From NCBI GenBank assembly GCA_051011575.1, contig JBPCTR010000230.1, positions 1 to 52,425 on the forward strand: DNA of 52,425 bases, given 5' to 3'. The notes beneath the pieces were generated by a model that saw only the letters and a list, made by a program, of their open reading frames with translations, had not been told where the DNA came from and searched no databases. Each line of letters starts with the position of its first letter. The stretch's first letter is position 1. The position numbers and the translations under genes are program-made. Below are positions 41,281 through 51,400 of this stretch, in pieces. Source of the stretch: SHLQ01 sp051011575 (lineage in GTDB: Bacteria > Actinomycetota > Acidimicrobiia > Acidimicrobiales > SHLQ01).

Positions 41281-42093
41281 TCAGTGATCGCGGTGAATCG
41301 GTCCGTCGCTGTCGCGCAGCGCCGCGACATTCCGCCCGGTCCGCAACGCAATGATTTCGGCCACGATGGAGACCGCCGTCTCCTCGGGGGTTCGTCCACC
41401 GATGTCGAGTCCGATCGGTGACCGCAGGCGATCAAGCTGTTCCGGTGTCAGACCGACGTCGACGAGCCGAGCGCTGCGGTCGTCGTGGGTCCGGCGACTC
41501 CCCATCACCCCGATGTAGCCGACTCCGGTCTCGAGTGCCGACGTGATCGCGGGCACGTCGAACTTCGCATCGTGGGTGAGCACTGCTACCGCATCACGCT
41601 CTCCGAGTGACGGCCCGATCTCGGCAAGAAGCCGATCGGGCCAGTCGACCACGACATCGTCGGCGGTCGGAAAGCGACGTTTGGTTGCGAAGACCGGCCG
41701 AGCGTCGCACACGGTGACGCGGTAGCCGAGCAGCTTCGACACCTTCACCAGGGCCGCGGTGAAGTCGACAGCCCCGAAAATGACCATCTGTGGTGGAGGC
41801 GCATACGACTCGATGAAGATCGCCACATCCTCCTCGCGCGCCTGCCCGTCGGCTCCGTAGTGTCGAAGGCCCGTACGCCCCGCAGCGAGTTCGCCCAGCA
41901 CATCGCGAGTAACGACCCGGTCGAGATCTGAGTTCCCCAGTGTGCCCAACACGTCTTGGTCGGGGCGCACGAGGATCTTCGCGCCGACCGATGGACCGTC
42001 GATCATCGTCGCGAGCGCCACTGGGTTCTCGGCGCGGATGGCGGTGCTGAGCGCGTGGAAGAGCGGGCGTTCAGCCTCGGAGTGGTCCGCCAT
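41281..42093 (-). CDS. XdhC/CoxF-type Rossmann-domain protein (270 aa)
   Basis: XdhC/CoxF proteins help insert or sulfurate the molybdenum cofactor of xanthine- and CO-dehydrogenase-type hydroxylases. The Rossmann part is MVIFGAVDFTAALVKVSKLL, VCDARPVFATKRRFPTADDV, AVLTHDAKFDVPAITSAL and YIGVMGSRRTHDDR; the C-terminus SPIGLDIGGRTPEETAVSIV AEI is hallmark. ATG 42093 overlaps the stop of the CoxI-like gene (ATGA). The pair look like the two halves of a single XdhC. Confidence 0.9.
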   Translation of the reverse strand: MADHSEAERPLFHALSTAIRAENPVALATMIDGPSVGAKILVRPDQDVLGTLGNSDLDRVVTRDVLGELAAGRTGLRHYGADGQAREEDVAIFIESYAPPPQMVIFGAVDFTAALVKVSKLLGYRVTVCDARPVFATKRRFPTADDVVVDWPDRLLAEIGPSLGERDAVAVLTHDAKFDVPAITSALETGVGYIGVMGSRRTHDDRSARLVDVGLTPEQLDRLRSPIGLDIGGRTPEETAVSIVAEIIALRTGRNVAALRDSDGPIHRDH

Positions 42094-42407
42094 CACCAGT
42101 CGAGCGGCTCGATGAACAGATGGATCGTGCCACCACACGTGAGACCCACGGCAAATGCTTCGTCGTCGGAGTAGCCGAACGTGACGGTGCGCCGATCGCC
42201 CGTCTCGATCACGTCGAGCGCCTCGACGACCACGGCACCCTCGACGCAACCACCCGAAACCGATCCGGCCACTTCGCCGTCGTCGTTGACGGCCATGGCA
42301 GCACCCGGGAGACGAGGCCCGGAACCGTCGAGATCGACGACCCGCGCCACGGCCACTTGCTTGCCCTGGCGTTGCCAGCGATCGAGGTCGTTCAGCAGTT
42401 CCTTCAT
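42093..42407 (-). CDS. XdhC/CoxI N-terminal domain protein (104 aa)
   Basis: Small molybdenum-hydroxylase accessory protein. GKQVAVARVVDLDGSGPRLP, GAAMAVNDDGEVAGSVSGGC VEGAVV and LTCGGTIHLFIEPL are the conserved CoxI elements, including the GGC and CGG cysteine motifs. It overlaps the next gene by one to four bases, so the two are almost certainly made together. Confidence 0.9.
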   Translation of the reverse strand: MKELLNDLDRWQRQGKQVAVARVVDLDGSGPRLPGAAMAVNDDGEVAGSVSGGCVEGAVVVEALDVIETGDRRTVTFGYSDDEAFAVGLTCGGTIHLFIEPLDW

Positions 42408-42459
42408 CGGCTACGACGCTACCGCCGGCAGGAACGACGGCCCCAACCACATGGAGTGC

Positions 42460-43575
42460 TCAGGCATCTATGGCGTCGGCCAGCGTCTGGAGAGAATCCA
42501 GGCTGTGACCCTCGAGGAACGTGTCGACATGAGGTAGCGCTGCGGCCATACCTCGAGCCAGAGGTTCGTAGCCGGGGCTGGCCTTGAGCGGGTTCACCCA
42601 GATCACCCGGTTGGCCGTGCGGTGAAGGCGCTCCATCTCGAGCGCCATCTGGTCTGGATCGCCCCGGTCCCACCCGTCGGAGAGCACCACCACGATGGCC
42701 CCTCGCGCCATCCCGCGAACTCCCCACTCGTCATTGAATCGTCCGATGGCCTCGCCGAGCCTCGTGCCACCGGACCAGTCGACCACCGACGCCGCCGCAT
42801 CGGCGACCGCCGCATCGACGTCGTGCGACCCGAGCTGCCGGGTCATGCGGGTGAGTCGGGTGCCAAGACCAAAGACCTCGACCCGGCCGCGCCCGACGAC
42901 CGCGGCGTGTGCGAAGCGAATCAGGACCCGTGCGTAGGCCTCCATCGACCCGCTCACGTCGAGCAGCAGAACCAGTCGCCGTGTGCGTGAACCCTGACTC
43001 GTCATTGCCAACGAGAGCGGTTCGCCGGACGTTCGCATCGCCTGACGCACGGTTCGACGCAGGTCGTGGCGGTCGCCGCGTCGTGCGGAAACCCGGCGCC
43101 TCGACCGACGTTGCGAAGGCGAGAGGCGCATCGCAGCCATTACTCGCTGCGCTTCACGGAGCTCGTCAGAGGTGAACTCGGCGAAGTCCTTCTCTCCCAG
43201 AACCTCCGCCGCGCTGTAGCGCAGCGCAACGACGTCGTCGTCGCTTCCTTCGCCGGAGCCGTCGTCGTCGCCCTCATCGGTTGCAAGCGACGCCGACTCG
43301 GGCTCATCCTCGAATCGAACCTTGAACCCCGAGCTGTCGTTGTGGAAGAAGGCGAGGAACATCGCGTCGTACATTGCGATGTCCTCGGGCCGCGAGACCA
43401 ATGTGGCGCGCCCTGCCCAGTACACATCGTCACCGCGGCGCATCCCTACAGCATCGAGCGCCGATCGGAACTGCACCGATGCACTGACCGGCACGGTGAG
43501 ACCACCACTCCGGAGCGCGTGCACAAATCCCGCGACAACGCGCTCGAGCGGCGGTGGCCTGGTAGCCGTCGTCAC
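42460..43575 (-). CDS. coxE: CoxE-like von Willebrand factor A domain protein (371 aa)
   Basis: Works with a MoxR-type ATPase in maturing CO-dehydrogenase-like enzymes. The N-terminal part (LERVVAGFVHALRSGGLTVP) and an acidic middle lead to a C-terminal VWA domain with the MIDAS motif DVSGSM, then SGGTRLGEAIGRFNDEWG and VVLSDGWDRGDPDQMALEME. The start is GTG 43575, two bases after the MoxR stop; the longer frame is rejected as overlapping moxR. Confidence 0.88.
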   Translation of the reverse strand: MTTATRPPPLERVVAGFVHALRSGGLTVPVSASVQFRSALDAVGMRRGDDVYWAGRATLVSRPEDIAMYDAMFLAFFHNDSSGFKVRFEDEPESASLATDEGDDDGSGEGSDDDVVALRYSAAEVLGEKDFAEFTSDELREAQRVMAAMRLSPSQRRSRRRVSARRGDRHDLRRTVRQAMRTSGEPLSLAMTSQGSRTRRLVLLLDVSGSMEAYARVLIRFAHAAVVGRGRVEVFGLGTRLTRMTRQLGSHDVDAAVADAAASVVDWSGGTRLGEAIGRFNDEWGVRGMARGAIVVVLSDGWDRGDPDQMALEMERLHRTANRVIWVNPLKASPGYEPLARGMAAALPHVDTFLEGHSLDSLQTLADAIDA

Positions 43576-43577
43576 GG

Positions 43578-44495
43578 TCAGGCCCCGAGGGCGATCTCGA
43601 TCACGCTCTCGATGCCGGCTCGGCGGGCTCGCTCCTGATCTTCGCGGTACTTGAGCAGCGTGCCGAGCGTGGCATCGACCGCGTCGGCGGTGAGCGTGTT
43701 CTCGCCCAACACGTGCAGCGCGTTGGCCCAATCGAGCGTCTCGGCGATGCCGGGAGGTTTGTACATACCCATCTCGCGAAACTGTGCCGTGGCCGAGGCA
43801 ACCTGACGGGCCAGCCCATCGGGAACGCCGGGAGCCTTCGTCTCGATGATCGCCACCTCGCGCTCGAAGTCGGGGTGCTCCACCCAGTGATAGAGGGCCC
43901 GACGCTTGAGGGCATCGTGAACATCGCGGGTGCGATTCGAGGTGATGATCACAAGCGGCGGTGTATCGGCGTGAAATGTTCCGAGCTCCGGCACGGTGAC
44001 CGAGTAGTCGGACAGAGCTTCGAGCAGGAAGGCCTCGAACTCGTCGTCGGCTCGATCGACCTCGTCGATCAACAACACCGGAGGCACCTCGCTGCGGTGG
44101 TCGATAGCGGCGAGCAGCGGCCGGCGGATGAGGTATCGCTCGGTGAACAGCTCCTCCTCGAGGTGGTCGGCGCCTTCGCGGGCGGCTTCGCCCGTGGCCT
44201 CAGCGGTGCGAAGGTGCAGGAGCTGACGGGTGTAGTTCCACTCGTAGAGGGCCTGCGACGAGTCGATTCCCTCATAACACTGCAAGCGGATCAGGTCGGC
44301 CCCCGTGATGGCCGCAACGACCTTGGCGACCTCGGTCTTGCCGACTCCGGCTTCCCCTTCGAGGAGAAGAGGACGTTTCAGGGACGCAGCGAGGAAGATC
44401 GACGTGGCGAGCCCGCGATCGGCGAGGTACTGCTGTGCCGCAAGTTGCTCGAGGACGTCGTTCACCGAGCCGAGCGGGTGCGGGGCGCTGGTCAT
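43578..44495 (-). CDS. MoxR-family AAA+ ATPase, CoxD-like (305 aa)
   Basis: Chaperone-like ATPase assembling metal-enzyme active sites with a VWA partner. Walker A GEAGVGKTEVAK, Walker B PPVLLIDEVDRADDEFEAFL, sensor 1 PLVIITSNRTRDVHDALKRR. N-terminal YLADRGLATSIFLAASLKRP is typical for CoxD. It pairs with the downstream coxE. No structural CO-dehydrogenase genes lie in the window. Confidence 0.92.
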   Translation of the reverse strand: MTSAPHPLGSVNDVLEQLAAQQYLADRGLATSIFLAASLKRPLLLEGEAGVGKTEVAKVVAAITGADLIRLQCYEGIDSSQALYEWNYTRQLLHLRTAEATGEAAREGADHLEEELFTERYLIRRPLLAAIDHRSEVPPVLLIDEVDRADDEFEAFLLEALSDYSVTVPELGTFHADTPPLVIITSNRTRDVHDALKRRALYHWVEHPDFEREVAIIETKAPGVPDGLARQVASATAQFREMGMYKPPGIAETLDWANALHVLGENTLTADAVDATLGTLLKYREDQERARRAGIESVIEIALGA

Positions 44496-44545
44496 GGCGT
44501 TCAGGGTAGGGCACCCCCGGCCGGCCGCGGGAACCGCCGCATCGC

Positions 44546-45013
44546 TCAGCTGCCGGCGGGCGGAAGAATCGCGTACACCTCTTCGCCCGGAAGGACGAGG
44601 TCGTACTGCTCGCGGGCCACCCGTTCGATCGCCGCATCCGTCTGGAGGCCATCAACGCCCTCCTGCAACGACCGATTCTCGGCGAGGAGCGCGTCCAACT
44701 CGAGCGTGGCGCGGTCGAGCTCGTCACGTTGCTCGACGAATTGCCCGGTCGGGAAGACACCGAAGACGAACACGGCGAGCACGATCATTCCAACGCCGAA
44801 GCGAAAGACGATTCGTGCGAATGTTCGTAGCCACGGCGGGGTGCTTTTTGCCGTGGTCGCGCGGGGTTCTCGGTGGTCGACGGTGCGCGCCCGCCGTCGC
44901 TTCGCAACCGTTTCATGAGCACGAGGGCGGCGCTCTGGACGCGCCCGTGGAGCCGGTCGAGGCCGCGGTGCGGTCGACGTGCTGACGGGCCGGGATCCGG
45001 GCACGTTCCTCAT
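44546..45013 (-). CDS. ftsB: Septum formation initiator FtsB/DivIC family (155 aa)
   Basis: Cell-division membrane protein that joins FtsL and FtsQ. A basic, disordered N-terminus of ~60 residues, a single membrane helix (IVFRFGVGMIVLAVFVFGVF), a coiled coil (FVEQRDELDRATLELDALLA ENRSLQEGVDGL) and the conserved C-terminal REQYDLVLPGEEVYAILPP, the FtsB/DivIC signature. ATG 45013 overlaps the eno stop, the common actinobacterial eno-ftsB arrangement. Confidence 0.93.
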   Translation of the reverse strand: MRNVPGSRPVSTSTAPRPRPAPRARPERRPRAHETVAKRRRARTVDHREPRATTAKSTPPWLRTFARIVFRFGVGMIVLAVFVFGVFPTGQFVEQRDELDRATLELDALLAENRSLQEGVDGLQTDAAIERVAREQYDLVLPGEEVYAILPPAGS

Positions 45014-46287
45014 CCGCCCGCCAGCGCAGCGCGGCCTGGGTAGGCAGCGGTCTCGCCGAGGTCCGCTTCGATACGGGTCAGCTGGTTGTATTTGGCCACT
45101 CGATCCGAGCGCGCTGGCGCACCGGTCTTGATCTGACCGCAGTTCACCGCCACCGCGAGGTCGGCGATCGTTGAGTCTTCGGTCTCACCCGAGCGATGGG
45201 ACATCACCGACGTGTACGCATTCCGGGTGGCGAGACCAACCGCGTCGAGCGTCTCGGTGAGCGTCCCGATCTGGTTGACCTTGATCAGAATCGAGTTGGC
45301 GATGCCGTCGTCGATTCCGCGCTGGAGCCGCTGGCTGTTGGTCACGAAGAGGTCGTCGCCCACCAGCTGCACCCGATCGCCGATCGATTCGGTGAGTGCG
45401 GCCCAACCGTCCCAGTCCTGTTCGTCCATACTGTCTTCGATCGACACGATCGGATAACGCTCGCTCAGGTCCGTGAAATACGCCGCCATCTCGGTCGGGT
45501 TCAGCGTGCGGTTCTCGCCTGCGAGTACGTAGTTCCCATCGTGGAAGAACTCGCTGGCCGCAGCGTCCATTGCGAGTGCGATGTCTTCGCCGGGGCGCAG
45601 CCCGGTTCTTTCGACGGCCTCAACGAGAAGTGCGAGCGCCTCTTCGTTCGAGTTCAGATCGGGAGCGAATCCACCTTCGTCGCCGACAGCGGTGGCCAGG
45701 CCGCGTTCGTTGAGCACACCCTTGAGCGTGTGATAGGTCTCCACTCCCCAACGCAGCGCCTCGCTGAACGAAGCTGCACCGATGGGCATGAGCATGAACT
45801 CCTGGATGTCGACGTTGTTGTCGGCGTGCTCGCCACCGTTCAACACGTTGAGCATCGGAACCGGAAGCACGTGCGCGTTCGGCCCGCCCACGTAGCGATA
45901 GAGCGGGAGACCGACCTCGGCGGCGGCGGCGTGCGCAGCGGCGAGCGAGACGCCGAGGATCGAGTTGGCGCCGACCCGACCCTTGTTGTCGGTGCCGTCG
46001 ACGTCGATCATCGTCTGATCGATCGTGCGCTGGTCACTCACGTCTAGGCCGACCACGGCATCGGCGAGTTCAGTGTTGGCGAACCCAACCGCGGTGAGCA
46101 CTCCCTTGCCCTGGAAGCGATTGCCGCCGTCGCGGAGTTCGACTGCTTCGAACTGGCCCGTCGACGCACCGCTGGGCACGATCGCCCTACCAACCGCTCC
46201 ATCGGCCGTGGTGACCTCGACCTCGACCGTGGGATTGCCGCGGGAGTCGAGCACCTCGAGGGCGCCGATCGAATCGATTCGTGACAT
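45010..46287 (-). CDS. eno: Enolase (425 aa)
   Basis: Glycolytic enzyme converting 2-phosphoglycerate to phosphoenolpyruvate. SIGALEVLDSRGNPTVEVEV, GAN SILGVSLAAAHAAA, PVPMLNVLNGGEHADNNVDI, SIEDSMDEQDWDGWAALT, LVGDDLFVTN and SVMSHRSGETEDSTIADLAV are the conserved enolase segments. I chose ATG 46287 because AGGAGG lies just upstream; the longer frame adds no family sequence. Confidence 0.98.
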   Translation of the reverse strand: MSRIDSIGALEVLDSRGNPTVEVEVTTADGAVGRAIVPSGASTGQFEAVELRDGGNRFQGKGVLTAVGFANTELADAVVGLDVSDQRTIDQTMIDVDGTDNKGRVGANSILGVSLAAAHAAAAEVGLPLYRYVGGPNAHVLPVPMLNVLNGGEHADNNVDIQEFMLMPIGAASFSEALRWGVETYHTLKGVLNERGLATAVGDEGGFAPDLNSNEEALALLVEAVERTGLRPGEDIALAMDAAASEFFHDGNYVLAGENRTLNPTEMAAYFTDLSERYPIVSIEDSMDEQDWDGWAALTESIGDRVQLVGDDLFVTNSQRLQRGIDDGIANSILIKVNQIGTLTETLDAVGLATRNAYTSVMSHRSGETEDSTIADLAVAVNCGQIKTGAPARSDRVAKYNQLTRIEADLGETAAYPGRAALAGG

Positions 46288-46415
46288 GGGATCCTCCTGC
46301 ACGGCACCGTGGCCGCGCGATTTCGGGGGCGGGCCTACCGAAACGCGACAAAAGGCGTCAGCGATTTCGACGAACCCCAACGCCCGCTAAAAACCTACAC
46401 CCCCACGATCGCCAA

Positions 46416-46503
46416 GGGGTCTGACCCCAGGGTGCCAAATGGGGTCTGACCCGTTCCAACAGATTGTGCTCTGACCCCTTATTCGATTTAGGGGTCAGAC
46501 CCC
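46416..46503. repeat. Cluster of four GGGGTC-N-GACCCC elements
   Basis: Copies at 46416-46428 (GGGGTCTGACCCC), 46441-46452 (GGGGTCTGACCC), 46469-46478 (CTCTGACCCC, with GTG before) and 46491-46503 (GGGGTCAGACCCC, inverted). Each full copy is a 6-bp inverted repeat around one base. The last copy contains the mazG stop codon at 46495-46497, so the end of MazG (KGV) is encoded by the repeat. Similar but degraded units lie at 748-785. The element resembles REP-like extragenic palindromes. Confidence 0.75.
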
Positions 46504-47898
46504 TTTGGCGGTGGTCCAGCGGGCTCGGAGCTCGGTCATGTCGAGGTCGGCGAGGTCGACGCCGTCGGCCTGCGCGCCGGCTTCGACGTGGCGGAAGCGG
46601 TCGGCGAAGCGGTTCGAGGCCTGTCGGAGGGCCGTTTCGGGGTCGACGTCGAGCATTCGAGCGACCTGAACCCCGGCGTAGAGAAGGTCGCCGACCTCAT
46701 GTTTGTTCGGCTCGGCGGTCACCTCGGCCAACTCCTCGGCCACGTCTGCCAGCGCCCAATCGAGGTCCGGGCCACTGAAACCAACGGTGGCGGCACGCTT
46801 CTGGGTCTTCAGCGCATGGAGAAGGGCCGGAAGCGCACTCGGGATGCCATCCATCACGCTTTTGCGCTTCTTCTCGACCTGCTTTGCCTGTTCCCAGTTG
46901 TCCATGATGTGGTCGGGATCGGCATCACCGAACACGTGCGGATGCCGTTCGAACAACTTGTCGTGGATGCCATCGGCTACGTCGGCAACGGTGAACCAGC
47001 CCTGTTCCGAGGCGAGGCGACTGTGGAAGAAGATCTGGAACAGTAGGTCGCCGAGCTCCTCTTCGAGCTCGATGGGGCCACCGTCGTCGCCCGCCTCGAC
47101 CATATCGATGGCCTCGAGGACCTCGTAGGCCTCCTCGAGCAGATATCGGCGGAGGCTGCCATGGGTTTGTTCGCGATCCCATGGACATTCGGCCCGCAGT
47201 CGCCGAACCAGCTCGTCGAAACGAGCAAACGCGCCGGCGACCGGTGCGGCAAGCCGCGGGATCCATAGCGACGTCAGGTGATCGGGGTCCGTTGCGTCGC
47301 GGAGATCGCCCCAGGGCACGGCCCGCACATCGGCGACGGGTGTACCCAAACCTTTCAGGATGGTCACGTCGGGCGGATCAAGTTCGTCGAGGGCCAGGAT
47401 CACGTCGTCGAGCACGTCGGCGGAGTGCACCTGCGTCACCAGAAACGGACCGAGTCGGCCGGCAGCATCGATCACAAACCGGTGAGCATCGACGATCGTG
47501 GCCGCCTCGGCCATGGGGTCGATCCCCAGCGCAATCCACGCGAGGTCGGCGAAGCTCATCGCTGCCCGAACGTCGAGGGTGATTCGTTCGTCGGCGCGAA
47601 GCAGCTCCACCGTGCGTTCGGCGACGACGGGCGAACCCGGAACGGCGTACACGACGTGGCCGCGTTCGACTGCCTCTGCCACGAGGTGCTCGACAATTGC
47701 CCGGTACACCTCGGGAAACGACGCGTGTTCGTCGTAGAGGTGGTCGAACGTGCCCGCGACGGTCAGGCCGCCGGCGGCCGGATGTCGTTCGGTCCGCAGC
47801 CACACCGGATCTGGGCCGGCGAGAAGTGCAGAGGTCTCGGCTGTGATCAGCTCGGGACCGGCCGGCCCGAGCCCCACGACCGTGACGATCGAGGTCAT
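46495..47898 (-). CDS. mazG: YabN-type MazG nucleotide pyrophosphohydrolase with N-terminal methylase-like domain (467 aa)
   Basis: House-cleaning NTP pyrophosphohydrolase. Residues about 1-215 form a tetrapyrrole-methylase-like domain (IVTVVGLGPAGPELITAETS, GHVVYAVPGSPVVAERTVEL). From about residue 222 two MazG modules follow: LRAECPWDREQTHGSLRRYL LEEAYEVLEAI, with EEELGDLLFQIFFHS (metal-binding ExxE and ExxD), and a second near EVTAEPNKHEVGDLLYAGVQ. This layout is that of Bacillus YabN. The stop lies in an extragenic element. It follows the lipoprotein gene by ten bases. Confidence 0.94.
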   Translation of the reverse strand: MTSIVTVVGLGPAGPELITAETSALLAGPDPVWLRTERHPAAGGLTVAGTFDHLYDEHASFPEVYRAIVEHLVAEAVERGHVVYAVPGSPVVAERTVELLRADERITLDVRAAMSFADLAWIALGIDPMAEAATIVDAHRFVIDAAGRLGPFLVTQVHSADVLDDVILALDELDPPDVTILKGLGTPVADVRAVPWGDLRDATDPDHLTSLWIPRLAAPVAGAFARFDELVRRLRAECPWDREQTHGSLRRYLLEEAYEVLEAIDMVEAGDDGGPIELEEELGDLLFQIFFHSRLASEQGWFTVADVADGIHDKLFERHPHVFGDADPDHIMDNWEQAKQVEKKRKSVMDGIPSALPALLHALKTQKRAATVGFSGPDLDWALADVAEELAEVTAEPNKHEVGDLLYAGVQVARMLDVDPETALRQASNRFADRFRHVEAGAQADGVDLADLDMTELRARWTTAKGV

Positions 47899-47908
47899 GA
47901 CACCTTCC

Positions 47909-48448
47909 TCAGGGGTTGGCCACGACCCGGGGCACGATCACTCGGTCGACGGGGTCCCATACACCGAGCCTCGAGTCGACGTCGGCCTCGTTGAGCAGCA
48001 CATCGATCGCTGCCTGAGACTCGGGGTTATCGAAGTTGTTCTGGACCGAGGTGAGCCACACGTTTCGAACGAGCGCTGCCCATGCCTCACTCGACCGGCT
48101 CAAGGGACCGAGCCCTCCATTCGCGATCGCTTCCTCGAGCGTTTGCGAGGCAACAGATTCGTCGGATTCCGACATGTCGATCCCAAGGGTGGACAGGTAC
48201 TGCGTTTGCGCCGCGTTCACGATCCAGATCGCACCGTCGAGGCGTACCTGGTCGGCATTGAGGGTGACCGGTAGGTCCGGACCGTCGGGATCGATCTGCT
48301 GCAGCGAGACTCTCAGCTCATTGAGCCCGCTGCGGCTTATCGACAGCTCGCCCACCGCCAAAGCGTCGGGCTCGCCGCCGGCGCCACACGCCGACAGCGC
48401 CAGGGTCGCGAGCAAAACGGGGGCAAGACGTCGGATCACGGAGTTCAT
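47909..48448 (-). CDS. Lipoprotein, SurA-N-like by context (179 aa)
   Basis: Predicted lipoprotein: basic MNSVIRRLAP, hydrophobic VLLATLALSAC with a lipobox LSAC (Cys21), then a soluble domain (ADQVRLDGAIWIVNAAQTQY LSTLGIDM, LVRNVWLTSVQNNF). Actinobacteria often have a SurA N-terminal-domain lipoprotein between mfd and mazG; this protein is short and has no peptidyl-prolyl isomerase domain. ATG 48448 overlaps the mfd stop. Confidence 0.82.
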   Translation of the reverse strand: MNSVIRRLAPVLLATLALSACGAGGEPDALAVGELSISRSGLNELRVSLQQIDPDGPDLPVTLNADQVRLDGAIWIVNAAQTQYLSTLGIDMSESDESVASQTLEEAIANGGLGPLSRSSEAWAALVRNVWLTSVQNNFDNPESQAAIDVLLNEADVDSRLGVWDPVDRVIVPRVVANP

Positions 48449-51400
48449 GATGGCACCTTCTCGGCCTCGGGTTCGGGTTCGTCGACGGGTGCAAGGTCGT
48501 CGAGCGCCAACACGATCTGCTCGGCGATGTTGCCCTTCTTCATACCCAGTTGCAGGAAGCCGCCATCGGCCTCCTTGTACACGGAATGTTTGTAGATGCG
48601 GTCGAGTCGGATCTGTTTGCTCGTGGGCAGCGCAATCGGCGACATGCGCACGAGATGATCGGGACCTCCGAACCCGGGGCCCTTGGCAGTCGTGAGTTCG
48701 GTGATGCCGATACGTATGCAGTGCGCACGGACCATCGCCACGTCAAGCAGGTTCGCCGCGGCATCGGGTAGCGGGCCGTAGCGATCGAGCCACTCCGCTC
48801 GAACGTCATCGACCTCGGCGGTCGTGGAGATCGCGGCGAGTCGGCGGTAGGCCTCGAGCCGCTGATCCTCGGTGTTCATGTAGCTGTCGGGCAGGAAAGC
48901 CTTGACCGGTAGCTCGACGTTCAGTTCGACCGCCTGCTCGACCGTCTCGCCCTTGAGCTCTGAGACCGCTTCGGTGACCATCTGGCAGTAGAGGTCGTAG
49001 CCGACCGCGGCGATGTGGCCCGATTGGCCGGTGCCCAGCAGGTTGCCCGCGCCGCGGATTTCGAGATCGCGCATGGCGATCTTGAATCCTGACCCCAGAT
49101 CTGTGGCCTCGCCGATTGTCTTCAGGCGCTCGTAGGCCTGCTCGGAGAGCGATTTGTCGGGAGGCACCATCAGGTAGGCGTAGGCCCGTTGTCCCGATCG
49201 ACCCACGCGGCCGCGCAGCTGGTGCATCTGTCCCAGGCCAAGCAGATCGGCGCGGTCGACCACGAGCGTGTTCACCGAAGGCATGTCGATGCCCGACTCG
49301 ATGATCGTGGTGCACACGAGCACGTCGTAGAGGCCTTCCCAAAAATCGAGCACGACCTGTTCGAGCGTGCCCTCGTCCATCTGGCCATGAGCGATCGCGA
49401 TCCGAGCCTCGGGGACGAGCTCGCGGACTCGGGCCGCGATGTGTTCGATGTCCATCACCCGGTTGTGAACGAAGAACACCTGCCCCTCGCGGAGCAGTTC
49501 GCGGCGGATCGCCTCGGCGATCGCCCGATCGTTCTGTTCGCCCACGTACGTGAGGATCGGCTGTCGTTCGGCCGGCGCCGTGTTCAGCAGTGTCATGTCG
49601 CGTATGCCGGTGAGGCTCATCTCGAGCGTGCGAGGAATCGGCGTGGCCGTGAGCGTCAGGACGTCGACATCGGTACGGAGCGCCTTGATCGCCTCTTTGT
49701 GCTTCACCCCGAACCGTTGTTCCTCATCGACGACCAGCAGACCGAGGTCCTTGAAGTTCAGCTCGCTGTTCAGCATTCGATGGGTGCCGATCAGCACGTC
49801 GACCTTGCCCTCATTCACGCCTTCGATCACCTGCTTCGCCTGGGCGTTGGTGAGAAAGCGACTGAGTACCTCAACCCGGATCGGGAAGCTGGCGAACCGT
49901 TCGCCGAACGTCATGTGGTGTTGCTGGGCAAGAAGCGTCGTGGGCACGAGCACTGCCACCTGTTTTCCGTCCTGCACCGCCTTGAACGCCGCCCGGATCG
50001 CGATCTCCGTCTTGCCGAAGCCGACGTCGCCCACGACGAGCCGATCCATCGGATACGGAAGTTCCATGTCGCCCTTGACATCGACCACCGCCTGAAGCTG
50101 GTCGGGGGTCTCCTCATACGGGAACGAGTCCTCGAGCTCCGACTGGAACGGGGTGTCGGCACCGAACGCATGGCCTTCGGCAGTAACGCGCTTCTGGTAC
50201 AGCACGACGAGTTCCTGCGCGATCTCTGCCACCTCGGAACGGACCCTCGCCTTGGTCTTTGCCCAGTCGGCGCCGCCCATCTTTGACAGCGACGGGCTGT
50301 CGCCGCCCGTGTAGTGACGCACGATGCCGATCTGGTCGGACGGCACATAGAGCTTGTCGTCGCCGCGGTATTCGAGCAGCAGGTAGTCGCGCTCCACTCC
50401 CCCGATGGCGCGAGTGACCATGCCGGCGAAGCGGGCCACACCGTGCTGGTGGTGCACGACGTAGTCGCCGGGTGCGAGATCATCGAAGGTGTCCTGTGCT
50501 GCAGGGGTGCGCTTGCGCGCCCGCCGGTGTGTGCGCCGTCGGCCCGTGATGTCGCTCTCGGACAGGACCGCGAGCTTGGCCGAGGTGAATACCGCGCCGC
50601 GCTCGAGGGGCGCGACCACGATGCCCGACTGTGCCGGGCCGAGCTCGTCGACGAGCTCGAGGTGCACGCCGTTGTCAGCGAGAAGTACGGCCAGGCGGGG
50701 GGCCGTGCCGGTGCCATCGGCGCCCACGACGATGCGGAAACCATCGGCGATGAGGCGGTGCAGTTGGTTGACGAGCGGAGGTGGATCTCCGAGCGGTGAC
50801 TCCCAACCGGTCGCAGCGACCACCCCAACGTCGGGACCCTCCGGGGCGACCGTCATCGTCCAGACCGGCGCCGTGGCGTGGGCGAGAATCCGGTCGAAGG
50901 GCACGTGGAGGCGGGGGAACTCGTCTTCGGTGGCGTCGTGGGCGATCGCTCCCCACGTGCGGGCAAGACTGTGCGCGAGATCTGCTTCCTCGGCCAAAAT
51001 GTCGGCCGCCCGGTCGCGCAATCGCCGAGGTTCGACGAGGACGATGAGGGCGTCATCGCCGAGATGATCGATCAGGATGGATTCCGAGTCGGTGAGCCAC
51101 GGGAGCCACGACTCCATCCCGTCGAAGAACTCGCCGTCGGAGAGCCGCTCCCACTGTTCCCGACCCCACGGTTCTTCGGCCACGAGCGAGGCGGCCTTCT
51201 CGACGATCTCCTCCGATGCGACGACTTCGCGGGCGGCATGGATGATCACTTCGCTACGGGTCACGGTGGCGCGCTGGTCGCTCACACCGAACTCGGTGAG
51301 ACGATCGACCTCATCGCCCCACAGGTCGATTCGTACCGGGGCATCGGCGGTACTCGGGTAGACGTCGACGATCGAGCCACGAACGGCGAAATGGCCGCGA

